Positions 35,751-44,556 of a stretch of 64,000 nucleotides of DNA are shown here, piece after piece. The notes under the pieces were generated by a model. The model was not told the DNA's origin. It ran no database searches and was given only the letters and a program-made list of their open reading frames with translations. Numbering within the stretch: position 1 is the stretch's first letter; each line of letters opens with the position of its first letter. This DNA is from Massilia pinisoli (GTDB lineage: Bacteria; Pseudomonadota; Gammaproteobacteria; Burkholderiales; Burkholderiaceae_D). Position numbers and translations under genes: made by a program. The stretch covers positions 186,001 to 250,000 of the forward strand of contig NZ_JANUGW010000002.1 of the NCBI RefSeq assembly GCF_024753285.1. Direction: 5' to 3'.

Positions 35751-37725
35751 CGCGCCCTTCGATGCCGAGGCTCAGTTGGCCCAATTCTGGTCCGAGGTCG
35801 AACGCCTGACGGAAGCGGGCGAGCTGCGCCGCCTGTCCGGCGCGTTCGCGCGTTTCGTCGGCACGCTCGGTACGGGCGCCTGCGCGCGGTCGGTACCGCT
35901 GCTGCTCGCGTCCCTCGTGCTGTCCGAACTGGAAGGGCGGGGCCACAGCTGCCTGCTGCTGGACGACCTGGCGGGCGACCCGGTTGCGCTTCTCGGCTGG
36001 GCCGACGAGGATTGGAAGGTGCTGGCGAAAGCCGCGAAACCGCTGCCGCGCGGCGTCAAGGGCTGGATCGCGCAACTGGCGGCGTGCGAGCAGGTGTGGC
36101 GCGTGGGCGACCTCGATTACGACCAGCCCCTGGTGCTGGACGACAGCCGGCTGTACCTGCGCCGCTACTGGCGCGACGAGACGCTCGTCGCCACGTGCGT
36201 GCGCACGCGTGCGCAGGAGCGGCGCGACGTCGACCTCGAGCAGGCGCGCACGTGGCTGGAAATCCTGTTCGGCGCGCAGCGCGCGGGCGAGTCGCCGGAC
36301 TGGCAGCGCATCGCCTGCGCCGTCGCGCTGCGCGGCGCGTTCGCCATCATCACGGGCGGCCCGGGTACGGGTAAGACGTACACGGTGGCGCGCCTGCTGG
36401 CCCTCCTGTTCGCGACGGCGCCCGACGCCGCGCGCCAGCGCATCGCGCTCGCCGCCCCGACCGGGAAGGCCGCGGCGCGCCTGAAGCAGTCGATCGACAA
36501 GGCACTGACCGAGCTGGCCGACCGCGTCGGCGGCGCCTTGCCGCTGCGCGAACTCACCGCGCGCATGGGCGCCGCGCGCACCTTGCACAGCCTCCTGGGG
36601 GCGCGCCCGGACACGCGCAGCTTCGCGCACCACCGCGGCAATCCGCTCGACGTGGACGTATTGATCGTCGACGAGGCGTCGATGGTGCACCTGGGGATGA
36701 TGGCGTCGCTGCTGGACGCGCTGCCTGCCGGCGCCACGCTGATCCTCCTCGGCGACAAGGACCAGCTGGCGTCGGTGGAAGCGGGCGCCGTGCTGGGCGA
36801 TCTGTGTCACGATGCGCAGGCCGGGCACTACGACGCGGCCACGTTTGCCTATGTGCACGCAGCCAGCGGCGAGACGATCCCGCCGGAGTACATGGGCACG
36901 GGCGGCCCGCTCGCCCGGCAGACCGTGATGCTGCGCCACAGCCGCCGCTTCGGCGGCCCGATCGGCAAGCTGGCGCTGGCCGTGAACGCGGGCGACGTCG
37001 ACGGCGCCGCCGCGGCGCTGCGCGCGCCGGAGGCGGCCGGTGTGCTGCGCTGGATCGATCACGCGCACCAGCACCACGTGATCCAGCTGGCGAACGAAGG
37101 CTACCGGCCGTACCTGGAGCTGCTGCGCGCGGGAAGCGCAGGCCATGGTAGCCACGAGGACTGGGTGCGCGCCGTGCTGCAGCGCTTCGAAGCGTTCCGC
37201 GTGCTGTGCGCCGTGCGCGAAGGCGAGTGGGGCGTCGAGGGCTTGAACGGCGCGATCGAGCAGCGCCTCGCGCACGCGGGCCTGATCGCACGCGGCGACT
37301 GGTATGTGGGGCGCCCCGTCATGGTCACGCGCAACGACTATCCGACCAAGACCTTCAACGGCGACATCGGCCTCGCGCTGCCGGACCCCGCGCGTCCGGG
37401 CTCGCTGCGCGTGTGGTTCCTCGAAGGCGACAACGTGCGCAGCGTGCTCGCGACGCGCCTGCGCCACGTGGAGACGGCGTACGCGATGACCGTGCACAAA
37501 TCGCAGGGTTCCGAGTTCGCGCACACGGTGCTCGCGCTGCCGAAAGAAGGGGGCGCCGTGCTGGCGCGCGAGTTAGTCTATACGGGCATCACGCGCGCGA
37601 GCCGGCAATTCACGTTGACGACGCCGGCACCCGCCGTGCTGGGCGAGGCGATCCTGCGCCGCACGCACCGGGCCAGCGGCTTGCGGGGGATGGTGGACAA
37701 GGGACACGACGGGAGAAACGCATGA
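35740..37725 (+). CDS. recD: Exodeoxyribonuclease V alpha subunit (RecD)
   Basis: The product has 661 residues, slightly longer than the E. coli protein. The start ATG lies inside recB, with AAAGGAG upstream. Helicase motifs are IITGGPGTGKTYTVARLL (Walker A), VLIVDEASMV (motif II), LLGDKDQLASVEAGAVLGDL (III) and YAMTVHKSQGSEF near the end. It is the 5'-3' motor of RecBCD. The stop overlaps the next start as ATGA. Confidence 0.95.
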   Translation: MKPDAPFDAEAQLAQFWSEVERLTEAGELRRLSGAFARFVGTLGTGACARSVPLLLASLVLSELEGRGHSCLLLDDLAGDPVALLGWADEDWKVLAKAAKPLPRGVKGWIAQLAACEQVWRVGDLDYDQPLVLDDSRLYLRRYWRDETLVATCVRTRAQERRDVDLEQARTWLEILFGAQRAGESPDWQRIACAVALRGAFAIITGGPGTGKTYTVARLLALLFATAPDAARQRIALAAPTGKAAARLKQSIDKALTELADRVGGALPLRELTARMGAARTLHSLLGARPDTRSFAHHRGNPLDVDVLIVDEASMVHLGMMASLLDALPAGATLILLGDKDQLASVEAGAVLGDLCHDAQAGHYDAATFAYVHAASGETIPPEYMGTGGPLARQTVMLRHSRRFGGPIGKLALAVNAGDVDGAAAALRAPEAAGVLRWIDHAHQHHVIQLANEGYRPYLELLRAGSAGHGSHEDWVRAVLQRFEAFRVLCAVREGEWGVEGLNGAIEQRLAHAGLIARGDWYVGRPVMVTRNDYPTKTFNGDIGLALPDPARPGSLRVWFLEGDNVRSVLATRLRHVETAYAMTVHKSQGSEFAHTVLALPKEGGAVLARELVYTGITRASRQFTLTTPAPAVLGEAILRRTHRASGLRGMVDKGHDGRNA

Positions 37726-37988
37726 GCAACGACTGCACGCATTTCCATCAGATCGCCACGCGCGATGGCAACACGGACGGCTGCGAGGAATGCCTCAAGT
37801 TGGGCGACACGTGGGTACACCTGCGCGTGTGCCTGACGTGCGGCCACGTCGGGTGCTGCGACGATTCGAAGAACAGGCACGCGACCAAGCATTTTCATGC
37901 GACGGCGCACCCGGTGATCCGCTCGAAGGAGCCGGGCGAGACGTGGGGCTGGTGCTACGTCGACCGCATCGTCAAGGATCCAGTGTAG
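37722..37988 (+). CDS. UBP-type zinc-finger protein
   Basis: The product has 88 residues. CTHFHQI at the start, CEECLKLGDTWVHLRVCLTC, GHVGCCDDS and HATKHFHATAHPVI give the full Cys/His set of a ZnF-UBP domain. The domain binds ubiquitin C-termini in eukaryotes; bacteria lack that ligand, and the role of such stand-alone copies is unknown. Its ATG overlaps the recD stop, so it is expressed with RecBCD. Confidence 0.88.
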   Translation: MSNDCTHFHQIATRDGNTDGCEECLKLGDTWVHLRVCLTCGHVGCCDDSKNRHATKHFHATAHPVIRSKEPGETWGWCYVDRIVKDPV

Positions 37989-38023
37989 CGCCAGGCCGCG
38001 TGCGTCCATGCCAGAATGGGCGC

Positions 38024-38551
38024 ATGGACACCGTCTGCACCGTCGGCCATTCGAACCGCACGATCGAGGACTTCATCGGCCTGTTGTGGCAGAACGGCAT
38101 CGCCTGCCTGCTCGACATCCGCACGGTGCCGAAGTCGCGCCACAATCCGCAGTTCGGCCAGGACCAGCTCGCGCAATCGCTGGCCGACGCGGGCATCGAA
38201 TACCGCTACCTGCCGGGCCTCGGCGGCCTGCGCCGCCCGCGCAAGGACTCGCCGAACGCGGGCTGGCGCAACACGTCGTTTCGGGGCTACGCCGACTACA
38301 TGCAGACCGAAGAATTCGCCGCGAACGTCGACACCGTGATCGCGCTGGGCCGCGACCGACCGTGCGCGCTGATGTGCGCGGAAGCGGTGCCGTGGCGCTG
38401 CCACCGCTCGCTCGTCGCGGACGCGCTGCTCGTGCGCGGCGTGCCCGTCGACGACATCATCGATGCGCGCCAGCGCCGTCCGCACAAGCTGACGCCGTTT
38501 GCCCGCGTCGACGGCCTGCGCATCACCTATCCGCAGGAAGACGCGGCGTAG
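38024..38551 (+). CDS. DUF488 family protein
   Basis: The product has 175 residues. The signature TVGHSNRTIEDFI at the N-terminus, LLDIRTVPKSRHNPQF and the C-terminal LMCAEAVPWRCHRSLVAD define the DUF488 family. The conserved Cys/His residues in the last motif suggest a metal or nucleic-acid role, but none is established. It lies 35 nt after the zinc-finger gene in the recCBD run. It is convergent with the kinase gene with no base between stops. Confidence 0.85.
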   Translation: MDTVCTVGHSNRTIEDFIGLLWQNGIACLLDIRTVPKSRHNPQFGQDQLAQSLADAGIEYRYLPGLGGLRRPRKDSPNAGWRNTSFRGYADYMQTEEFAANVDTVIALGRDRPCALMCAEAVPWRCHRSLVADALLVRGVPVDDIIDARQRRPHKLTPFARVDGLRITYPQEDAA

Positions 38552-40228
38552 TCACGCCAGGTTCACGACGCGGTTGACGGCCGCGCTCAATTCGGCGAGC
38601 TGGAACGGCTTGCGCAGCACGGCGTGCGTGCCGATCGCATTCTCGATGGCATCCATGTCCGCATACCCCGTCGCCACCAGCACGGGCAGGCGCGGGAACA
38701 GCTCGCGTGCGCGGATGGCCAGCTCGACGCCCGTCATGTCGGGCATCAGGTAGTCCGTCAGCAGCAGGCCAGGCTCGCTGCAGGCCAGCGCGGCCAGGCC
38801 CTGCACGGCGCCGCCCGCCTGCGACACGTTGCAGCCCAGGGCCAGCAGCGCATCGACGATGCCGGCGCGGACGTCGCCGTCGTCCTCCACGACGAGCACC
38901 TTCAGGCCGGCCAGCCGCTGGCGGTCGACGGCGACCAGTCCTTCGTGCGACCCGTCGCCGTGCGCGGCGCGCAGCCAGATCTCGACCGTCGCGCCCTGGC
39001 CCGGCGCACTGCGGATGAAGGCACCGCCGCCGGATTGCTGGGCCATGCCATAGACCTGGCTCAGTCCGAGGCCGGTCCCCTTGCCGACGCCCTTGGTCGT
39101 GAAGAACGGTTCAAAGACCTTGGCCGCGATTTCCGGCGACATCCCGGGCCCGTCGTCGGAGACGGTGACGCACACATACGCGCCCGCGGCGAGCGTCCCG
39201 GCGGGCGGCTGCGCACAGGCGGCGCGCAGGTCGATCGCGCCGCGTCCCTTCATCGCGTCGCGTGCGTTGATGACGAGGTTGAGCAACGCCATCTCCATCT
39301 GGCTCGTGTCGGCCAGGACGGCGTCGACGTCGGCGCCGATCGACGTGGACAACGTGATACCGCTGCCGAGGATGGGTTTCGCGAGCTCGGCGACGTTCTC
39401 GAACAGCGTCCTGACGGGCAGGGGATGCAGGTCGAGCACCTGGTTGCGCGCGAACGACAGCAGCTGGCTCGTGAGTTTCGCGCCGCGCCGGCACGCGGCC
39501 TGCGCCGTCCTGGCGCGCTCGCGCGTCATGTCCTCGCGGGAGAACAAGCCGATGAGCTCCATATTGCCCTGGATGACGTTCAGCAGATTGTTGAAGTCGT
39601 GTGCGATGCCGCCCGTAAACCGCCCGAGGAACTCGAGCTTTTGCGCCTGCGCCATGGCTTGCTCGGCGCGTTCGCGTTCCATGATTTCCGCCGTGAGCCG
39701 GTCGTTGGCGCGCGCGAGGGCGCGGGTGCGCTCGGCGACGCGCGCTTCCAGGTGCGCGTTCAGCGACGCGAGTTCCTGCGCGACCGCCGCGCGCTGGGCC
39801 AGCACTTCGCGGGCCTCGTACTGGCGCCGCCGCGCGCGCAGGGCCGAGGCGGCCGCGGTGGCCAGCGTATCGGCACTCAGCGGGCGTTCCAGCAGGATCA
39901 CGTTGCCGAGCACGCCCAGCGTCGCCTTCAGTTGCGCCGGGGCCGTGCCGAACCGCTTGGCCAGCAGGACGACGAACGGAAAGTCCGACCACGATTCCTG
40001 TTTCCCGAGCCATTCGGACAGGCGCGCCAGCGCAGGCGGCGACAGCGCTTCCTCGGCGACGATGGCCGCCGCGGCGCCGTGCCCGACGGCGTCGACGAGC
40101 GCGTCGGCATGGGCGACGACTTCGCAGTCGACGCCGTCGCGCGCCACGACGCCCGCGATCACGTCGGCGTCGCGTCCATGCGGCGCGACGATCAGGACCC
40201 GCTGCTCGCGCCGGTCAATCGTTGGCAT
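38552..40228 (-). CDS. Cytosolic hybrid histidine kinase with N-terminal pseudo-receiver
   Basis: The product has 558 residues. The first 130 residues resemble a receiver domain, but the phosphoacceptor region reads AAIVAEEAL with no aspartate. A coiled coil (about 140-205) leads to the phosphorylation site GGIAHDFNNLLNVIQGN. HATPase motifs are NLVINARDAM, DDGPGM and GTGLGLSQV, and a C-terminal receiver has LLLTDYLMPDMTG. No membrane segment is present. The start overlaps the 3' end of the KaiC-like gene by 14 nt, so the kinase is translated after it and probably works with it. Confidence 0.92.
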   Translation of the reverse strand: MPTIDRREQRVLIVAPHGRDADVIAGVVARDGVDCEVVAHADALVDAVGHGAAAAIVAEEALSPPALARLSEWLGKQESWSDFPFVVLLAKRFGTAPAQLKATLGVLGNVILLERPLSADTLATAAASALRARRRQYEAREVLAQRAAVAQELASLNAHLEARVAERTRALARANDRLTAEIMERERAEQAMAQAQKLEFLGRFTGGIAHDFNNLLNVIQGNMELIGLFSREDMTRERARTAQAACRRGAKLTSQLLSFARNQVLDLHPLPVRTLFENVAELAKPILGSGITLSTSIGADVDAVLADTSQMEMALLNLVINARDAMKGRGAIDLRAACAQPPAGTLAAGAYVCVTVSDDGPGMSPEIAAKVFEPFFTTKGVGKGTGLGLSQVYGMAQQSGGGAFIRSAPGQGATVEIWLRAAHGDGSHEGLVAVDRQRLAGLKVLVVEDDGDVRAGIVDALLALGCNVSQAGGAVQGLAALACSEPGLLLTDYLMPDMTGVELAIRARELFPRLPVLVATGYADMDAIENAIGTHAVLRKPFQLAELSAAVNRVVNLA

Positions 40229-41729
40229 CGGTCGCGAGCATCATTGGGGTCCCCCCGCGGTAGGCCGGCAAGCCCGTCAGCACGCCTTCGAAGCCTTCGA
40301 GTGCCGCGCCGACCTCGATGCCGCCGGCGCCGAGCAGCAGTTCGTGAATGGTCAAGGCGTGGCTCGTCGTCCTGCTCTTGGACACGGTGATCGCGCGCCG
40401 AAGCTTGCCGCCCGCTTCGAAATACCGCAGCAGCATCGTCGAGTCGCTGAGGTAGCTGAGATCGACGTCGCGCACGACTTCGCCGATGATGCCGTGCTCG
40501 CCGAGGATCAGCGCCGTCGTGACGCCCTTCTGGTTGAGATAGGCGAGCAGCTCGTGCATCTGCAGGACGAGGAATTGCTCGCCCGGCATGGCTTGCAGAT
40601 AGGCGTTGAGGCTGTCGATGGCGATGAACACCGCGCCGTCGACTTCCACGGAATCGCGCAGCATCTGCGCGAACTGGCCGGGCGCCAGTTCGGCGGGATC
40701 GATGTGGCGCACGGCGAGCAGGCCCGTCTCGAGGTGCGGCCGCAGGTCGAGGCCGAGCGCGGCCGCGCGGGCGAAGAACGTGCCCAGGCCTTCGTCGAAC
40801 AGGTAGTACGACGCCTTCTCCCCGCGGTTCAGGGCCGCCAGCATGCAGCGCACGACCACGGTCGTCTTGCCGACGCCGGACGGGCCGACGAACAGCGTGT
40901 TCGTGCCGGACACGAGGCCGCCGCCGAGCAGCGCGTCGAGTCCGGACGAACCGGTGGAACGCGTGGTCGGCTTGAATTCCATCGTGTGCTCGGCCGCCAC
41001 CAGGCGCGGGTAGATCTGCAGGCCGCCCGTGTCGAGGACGTAGTCGTGATACCCGCCGCGGAAGGCGATGCCGCGCATCTTCATCACGTTGACCCGGCGC
41101 CGTTCCTTGCCGAATTCCTTGGCCAGCTGTTCCAGGCACACGACCCCATGGGCGATGCTGTGCAGGTGCTGGTCGGACTGGCTGCTCTTGTCGTCGAGCA
41201 TCAGAACAGTGCATGCCCGCGACGCGAAGAACTGCTTGAGCGCGAGGATCTGGCGGCGATAGCGCAGCGGGTTCTGGGCCAGCAGGCGCATCTCGGACAG
41301 GCTGTCGAACACCACCCGTGCCGGCTTCGTCCTGTCGACCTGCTCCATGACGCCGCGCGCCGTTTCGCCCAGTTCGATCTCGGCCGGGTGCAGGATCGAT
41401 TGCTGCGTTTCCGGGTCGAGCGCCTCGTCGCTGGCGAGCTCGAAAATCGACAGCGCGTCGAGCGACCAGCCGTGGCTCTCGGCCACCGCGCGCAATTCGT
41501 CCGCCGTTTCCGACAAGGTGATGTAGAGCCCGTGTTCGCCCTTGGCCACGCCGTCGAGCAGGAACTGCATGCCGAGCGTCGTCTTGCCCGTGCCGGGCGT
41601 GCCTTCGATCAGGTACACCCGCTCGGCCGTCAGGCCGCCGCCCAGGATGTCGTCCAGGCCGGGGACGCCCGTCGAGATGCGGCGGGAAGACTTGCGGGGT
41701 GGTGCGGTCGGGGACAACGGTTCAGACAT
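40215..41729 (-). CDS. KaiC-like double RecA-fold ATPase
   Basis: The product has 504 residues in two KaiC domains. The Walker A motifs are EGTPGTGKTTLGMQF (N-terminal) and VGPSGVGKTTVVV (C-terminal). Linkers ISTGVPGLDDILGGGL and GSSGLDALLGGGL start each domain. By-eye alignment to cyanobacterial KaiC puts Ser and Tyr (in DLSYLSDSTMLL) at the S431/T432 autophosphorylation pair. No kaiA or kaiB is nearby. Non-cyanobacterial KaiC proteins paired with kinases are linked to stress and adaptive responses rather than to a clock. It is co-transcribed with the downstream kinase. Confidence 0.9.
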   Translation of the reverse strand: MSEPLSPTAPPRKSSRRISTGVPGLDDILGGGLTAERVYLIEGTPGTGKTTLGMQFLLDGVAKGEHGLYITLSETADELRAVAESHGWSLDALSIFELASDEALDPETQQSILHPAEIELGETARGVMEQVDRTKPARVVFDSLSEMRLLAQNPLRYRRQILALKQFFASRACTVLMLDDKSSQSDQHLHSIAHGVVCLEQLAKEFGKERRRVNVMKMRGIAFRGGYHDYVLDTGGLQIYPRLVAAEHTMEFKPTTRSTGSSGLDALLGGGLVSGTNTLFVGPSGVGKTTVVVRCMLAALNRGEKASYYLFDEGLGTFFARAAALGLDLRPHLETGLLAVRHIDPAELAPGQFAQMLRDSVEVDGAVFIAIDSLNAYLQAMPGEQFLVLQMHELLAYLNQKGVTTALILGEHGIIGEVVRDVDLSYLSDSTMLLRYFEAGGKLRRAITVSKSRTTSHALTIHELLLGAGGIEVGAALEGFEGVLTGLPAYRGGTPMMLATDAND

Positions 41730-41890
41730 ACTGGATTCCGAAGAATAGCGGCAGGGGCGGAATGGTCCGGCCGCATGACGATTATAAGACGAACCTCCTT
41801 CTCATCGGCGCGTCCCATGCATTCGGCTTTGCTTTCTCTGTGGCAACAATGTTAAAGTTGTGGCCTGAGAAATATTATCGGAGCGGTGTC

Positions 41891-42751
41891 ATGTTGATTG
41901 TCGTGGGTTTCGTGATCGTGCTGCTGGCCGTGTTCGGCGGTTTCGTCCTGCAGGACGGGCACCTGGCCGCGCTGTTCCAGCCGTACGAACTCTTGATGAT
42001 CTTCGGCGGCGCGCTGGGCGCCTTCGTCATCGCCAACGACCGCAAGGCGATCAGCCTCACGTGGCACAGCCTGCCGATGCTGTTCCGCGGCTCGCGTTAC
42101 ACGCGCGGGCTGTACATGGCTTTGATGGCCCTCATGTTCGACTTGTTGACGAAAGTGCGCCGCGAAGGCCTGATGGCGCTGGAAAACGAGATCGACGATC
42201 CGTACGCGAGCGCCATCTTCACGAAATACCGGGCGATCCTGATGGATGACCACCTGCTGGAATTCATGACGGACTACCTGCGCCTGCTCGTGTCGGGGAC
42301 GATGAACAGCTACCAGCTGGAAAACCTGATGGACAACGAGATCGAAACGTACCAGGAGGATTCCGATATCCCCGTGCAAGCGATCCACAAGCTGGCTGAC
42401 GGCATGCCCGCGTTCGGCATCGTGGCCGCCGTGATGGGCGTCGTGCACACGATGGGCGCCATCGGCCGGCCTCCGGCCGAGCTGGGCAGCCTGATCGCGG
42501 CCGCGCTCGTCGGCACCTTCCTCGGCATCCTGCTGTCGTACGGCCTCGTCGCGCCGCTCGCGAGTCTGCTGCACCGGCGCCACCAGGAAGTCGTGAAAGC
42601 GCTGCAATGCGTGAAAGTCACGCTGCTGGCGTCGATGAACGGCTACGCGCCGACGATCGCCGTGGAATTCGGTCGCAAGGTCATCTCGGCCACCGAGCGC
42701 CCGACCTTCGCCGAGCTGGAAGGCTATGTGCGCCAGCTGAAGTCGCGCTGA
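41891..42751 (+). CDS. motA: Flagellar motor stator protein MotA, without adjacent motB
   Basis: The product has 286 residues from ATG 41891, giving the standard MotA N-terminus MLIVVGFVIVLLAVFGGF; GGAG lies upstream. Four membrane segments are visible. The cytoplasmic loop keeps KVRREGLMALENEIDDP, with the rotor-contact Arg and Glu. Both conserved prolines are in place, in DGMPAFGIVAAVMG and GLVAPLAS. MotA forms the proton channel with MotB. No motB follows: the next gene is on the opposite strand. Confidence 0.9.
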   Translation: MLIVVGFVIVLLAVFGGFVLQDGHLAALFQPYELLMIFGGALGAFVIANDRKAISLTWHSLPMLFRGSRYTRGLYMALMALMFDLLTKVRREGLMALENEIDDPYASAIFTKYRAILMDDHLLEFMTDYLRLLVSGTMNSYQLENLMDNEIETYQEDSDIPVQAIHKLADGMPAFGIVAAVMGVVHTMGAIGRPPAELGSLIAAALVGTFLGILLSYGLVAPLASLLHRRHQEVVKALQCVKVTLLASMNGYAPTIAVEFGRKVISATERPTFAELEGYVRQLKSR

Positions 42752-42761
42752 GCGGGCCCGT

Positions 42762-43286
42762 TCAGCTTCCGTGTGCGAGGTCGATGCCGGCCAGCTTCCA
42801 CGTCCACAGGCCGTCGCGCCGGAAGATGAAGCTGCCGCCGTCGCGCGCCGTGACGGCAAAGCTGTTCCAGCCGCGGTAGGCGAGGGCGTAGCGGGGCTTG
42901 TCGCGTTCCGGTTCGGTGTCGGGCGTGTCGGCTGCGGGCGCCGGTTGCCCGATCCTGATCCGGCCATGCTCGACCATCGTCGCGACGCCTTCCGGCGACA
43001 CGGCCGCGTCGACGAGCGGATCGACGACGGCCATCGCCATCTTCCTGCCGAATGCGGCGAACGGATTGCCGCCGTCGGTTCCGCCCGCCTTGCCGCCCAA
43101 CGCCTCGAGCGCCTGCTCCTTCACGCTGGCGCGCAGCGCGGGGAAGTCGACTTGGCCGGCGACCGCGTCGGCGTCGTGGCGCGCGACGGCTGCCTGCAGG
43201 CGGTGCAGCGTCCACCAGGGGCTGGCGGCACTGGTGGCGGCGATGGCGAGGAGGGTGACGGTGGCGAGGGTGCGGAAGCGGTTCAT
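42762..43286 (-). CDS. DUF2939 family exported or membrane-anchored protein
   Basis: The product has 174 residues. An N-terminal hydrophobic segment (LATVTLLAIAATSA) is followed by SPWWTLHRLQAAVARHDADAVAGQVDFPALR, the DUF2939 pattern (positions about 22-52). The C-terminal region has SFIFRRDGLWTWKLAGIDL. Function is unknown, probably periplasmic. It is convergent with motA, 10 nt apart. Confidence 0.75.
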   Translation of the reverse strand: MNRFRTLATVTLLAIAATSAASPWWTLHRLQAAVARHDADAVAGQVDFPALRASVKEQALEALGGKAGGTDGGNPFAAFGRKMAMAVVDPLVDAAVSPEGVATMVEHGRIRIGQPAPAADTPDTEPERDKPRYALAYRGWNSFAVTARDGGSFIFRRDGLWTWKLAGIDLAHGS

Positions 43287-43340
43287 CGTTGATTCATGTT
43301 AAAAAAACGCCATGATACCGGACCGCTACGCCAGAAACGA

Positions 43341-43372
43341 CGAGGCCGGAACGGTTGCCCGTCCCGGCCTCG
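43341..43372 (-). terminator. Long hairpin downstream of the PBP7-type gene
   Basis: CGAGGCCGG-A-ACGG and CCGT-C-CCGGCCTCG pair over 13 bp with one mismatch, with TTGC as the loop. It lies between the stop of the endopeptidase gene (43395) and the DUF2939 start. A clear U-tract is lacking (TCGTTTC follows), so it may be a weak terminator or an mRNA-end structure. Confidence 0.5.
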
Positions 43373-43394
43373 CGTGATGACCGATGCCGCGTGC

Positions 43395-44318
43395 TCAGTG
43401 ATGGCGGCGATGGCGCGTCACGATCATGTGCCGGCGTCCGTGGCGCGTGGTGCCGCCGACGGAGGCGCGGATGCGCGGACCGCCCACGGACGCGCGCGCC
43501 GATTCCGGGCTGGTCGAGACGGGACCGGCGTCGCCCAGCACGTGGCGGCGGATGTTGAGGGCGTCCAGCACGCGCACCGAGGATGCGCCCGCGTTCAGCA
43601 GCACCATCGTCGCGTTCTTGCCGGCCGCTTTCACGCGCATGATCAGGCAGCGGCCCGCTTCCTGCGTGTAGCCCGTCTTCGACAGGCCGATATCCCAGCC
43701 CTTGGCGCCGACGAGGCGGTTCGTGTTGTGGTACTCGACTTCGCGGCCCTTGATGTTGATCAGGTCCTTCGAGGACGTCGTGATGCGGGTGATTTCCGGA
43801 TAGTTCGACGCAGCGGTCGCCATCTTGACGAGGTCGGCGGCCGTCGAGCGGTTGTTCGGATTCAGGCCCGTCGGTTCCTCGATGGAGGTCTGCGTCATGC
43901 CCAGCGCGGCGATCTTGCGCTTGACGGCCACGCGGAAGGCTTCGATGCCGCCCGGGTACGTGCGGGCCAGTGCGGCGGCGGCGCGGTTATCCGACGACAT
44001 CAGCGCCAGTTGCAGCACGTCGCGGCGCGGGATGGTCGCACCGACGGGGACGCGCGACGTGCTGTGCTTCAGCATGTCGACGTCTTCCTTCTCGATCTCG
44101 ATCGGCTCGTTCATGTCCTGGTGGGCATCGAGCACGACCATGGCGGTCATGAGTTTGGTCAGCGAAGCGATCGGCGCGACGGTGCTGGCGTTCTTTTCGA
44201 ACAGCACCTTGCCGGTGTCGTCTTCGACCACCAGCACCGATTGCGATCCGAACGGCACGGCGAGGGCCGCCGCACTGGAGATCGTCATCACTACGGCGGC
44301 GAGGAATTTTTTGATCAT
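43395..44318 (-). CDS. pbpG: D-alanyl-D-alanine endopeptidase, PBP7/PbpG type
   Basis: The product has 307 residues with a signal peptide ending near AALAVP. The S11 active-site motifs are IASLTKLMTAMVVLDA (SxxK), MSSDNRAAAALA (SxN) and LSKTGYTQEAG (KTG). It cleaves peptide cross-links in periplasmic peptidoglycan. The C-terminal 60 residues are Arg/His-rich and lack the DacA-type C-domain, which agrees with the PbpG subgroup. Confidence 0.88.
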   Translation of the reverse strand: MIKKFLAAVVMTISSAAALAVPFGSQSVLVVEDDTGKVLFEKNASTVAPIASLTKLMTAMVVLDAHQDMNEPIEIEKEDVDMLKHSTSRVPVGATIPRRDVLQLALMSSDNRAAAALARTYPGGIEAFRVAVKRKIAALGMTQTSIEEPTGLNPNNRSTAADLVKMATAASNYPEITRITTSSKDLINIKGREVEYHNTNRLVGAKGWDIGLSKTGYTQEAGRCLIMRVKAAGKNATMVLLNAGASSVRVLDALNIRRHVLGDAGPVSTSPESARASVGGPRIRASVGGTTRHGRRHMIVTRHRRHH

Positions 44319-44496
44319 GGATGGTGTCAGAGTACGGTTAATGGTCGGGCGCCGGACGGCGGCGGAGCATCAAAACGTCGGAGTCGGCAGATAGCGTCTA
44401 GCTATACGGCAACATTTATATGAACGATAGCATCAAAGATTGACATGTGTCTATGTCGGTCTGTGAAATATCGAGTCCACCAGCAAGATTCTACAA

Positions 44497-44535
44497 GAAA
44501 AAAAAGCCCCGCGTTGCCGCAGGGCCTTCTTTTTG
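44497..44535 (-). terminator. Intrinsic terminator after the sulfate-binding protein gene
   Basis: GCCCCGC and GCAGGGC form a GC stem with one mismatch around GTTGCC. On the minus strand it ends in a run of eight T; on the plus strand TTCTTTTT follows, so it may act both ways. The rest of the 44319-44556 gap shows no gene. Confidence 0.8.
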
Positions 44536-44556
44536 AACGGATTTTTCCAGAGTGTC

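Noticed and set aside
40215..41729. A circadian clock
   Set aside because: kaiA and kaiB are absent and the phosphosite pair seems altered; only a KaiC-like ATPase is supported.
41861..41890. Sigma-28 flagellar promoter for motA (TAAAGTT upstream)
   Set aside because: The -35-like TAAAGTT is present but no GCCGATAA-like -10 follows at the right distance.
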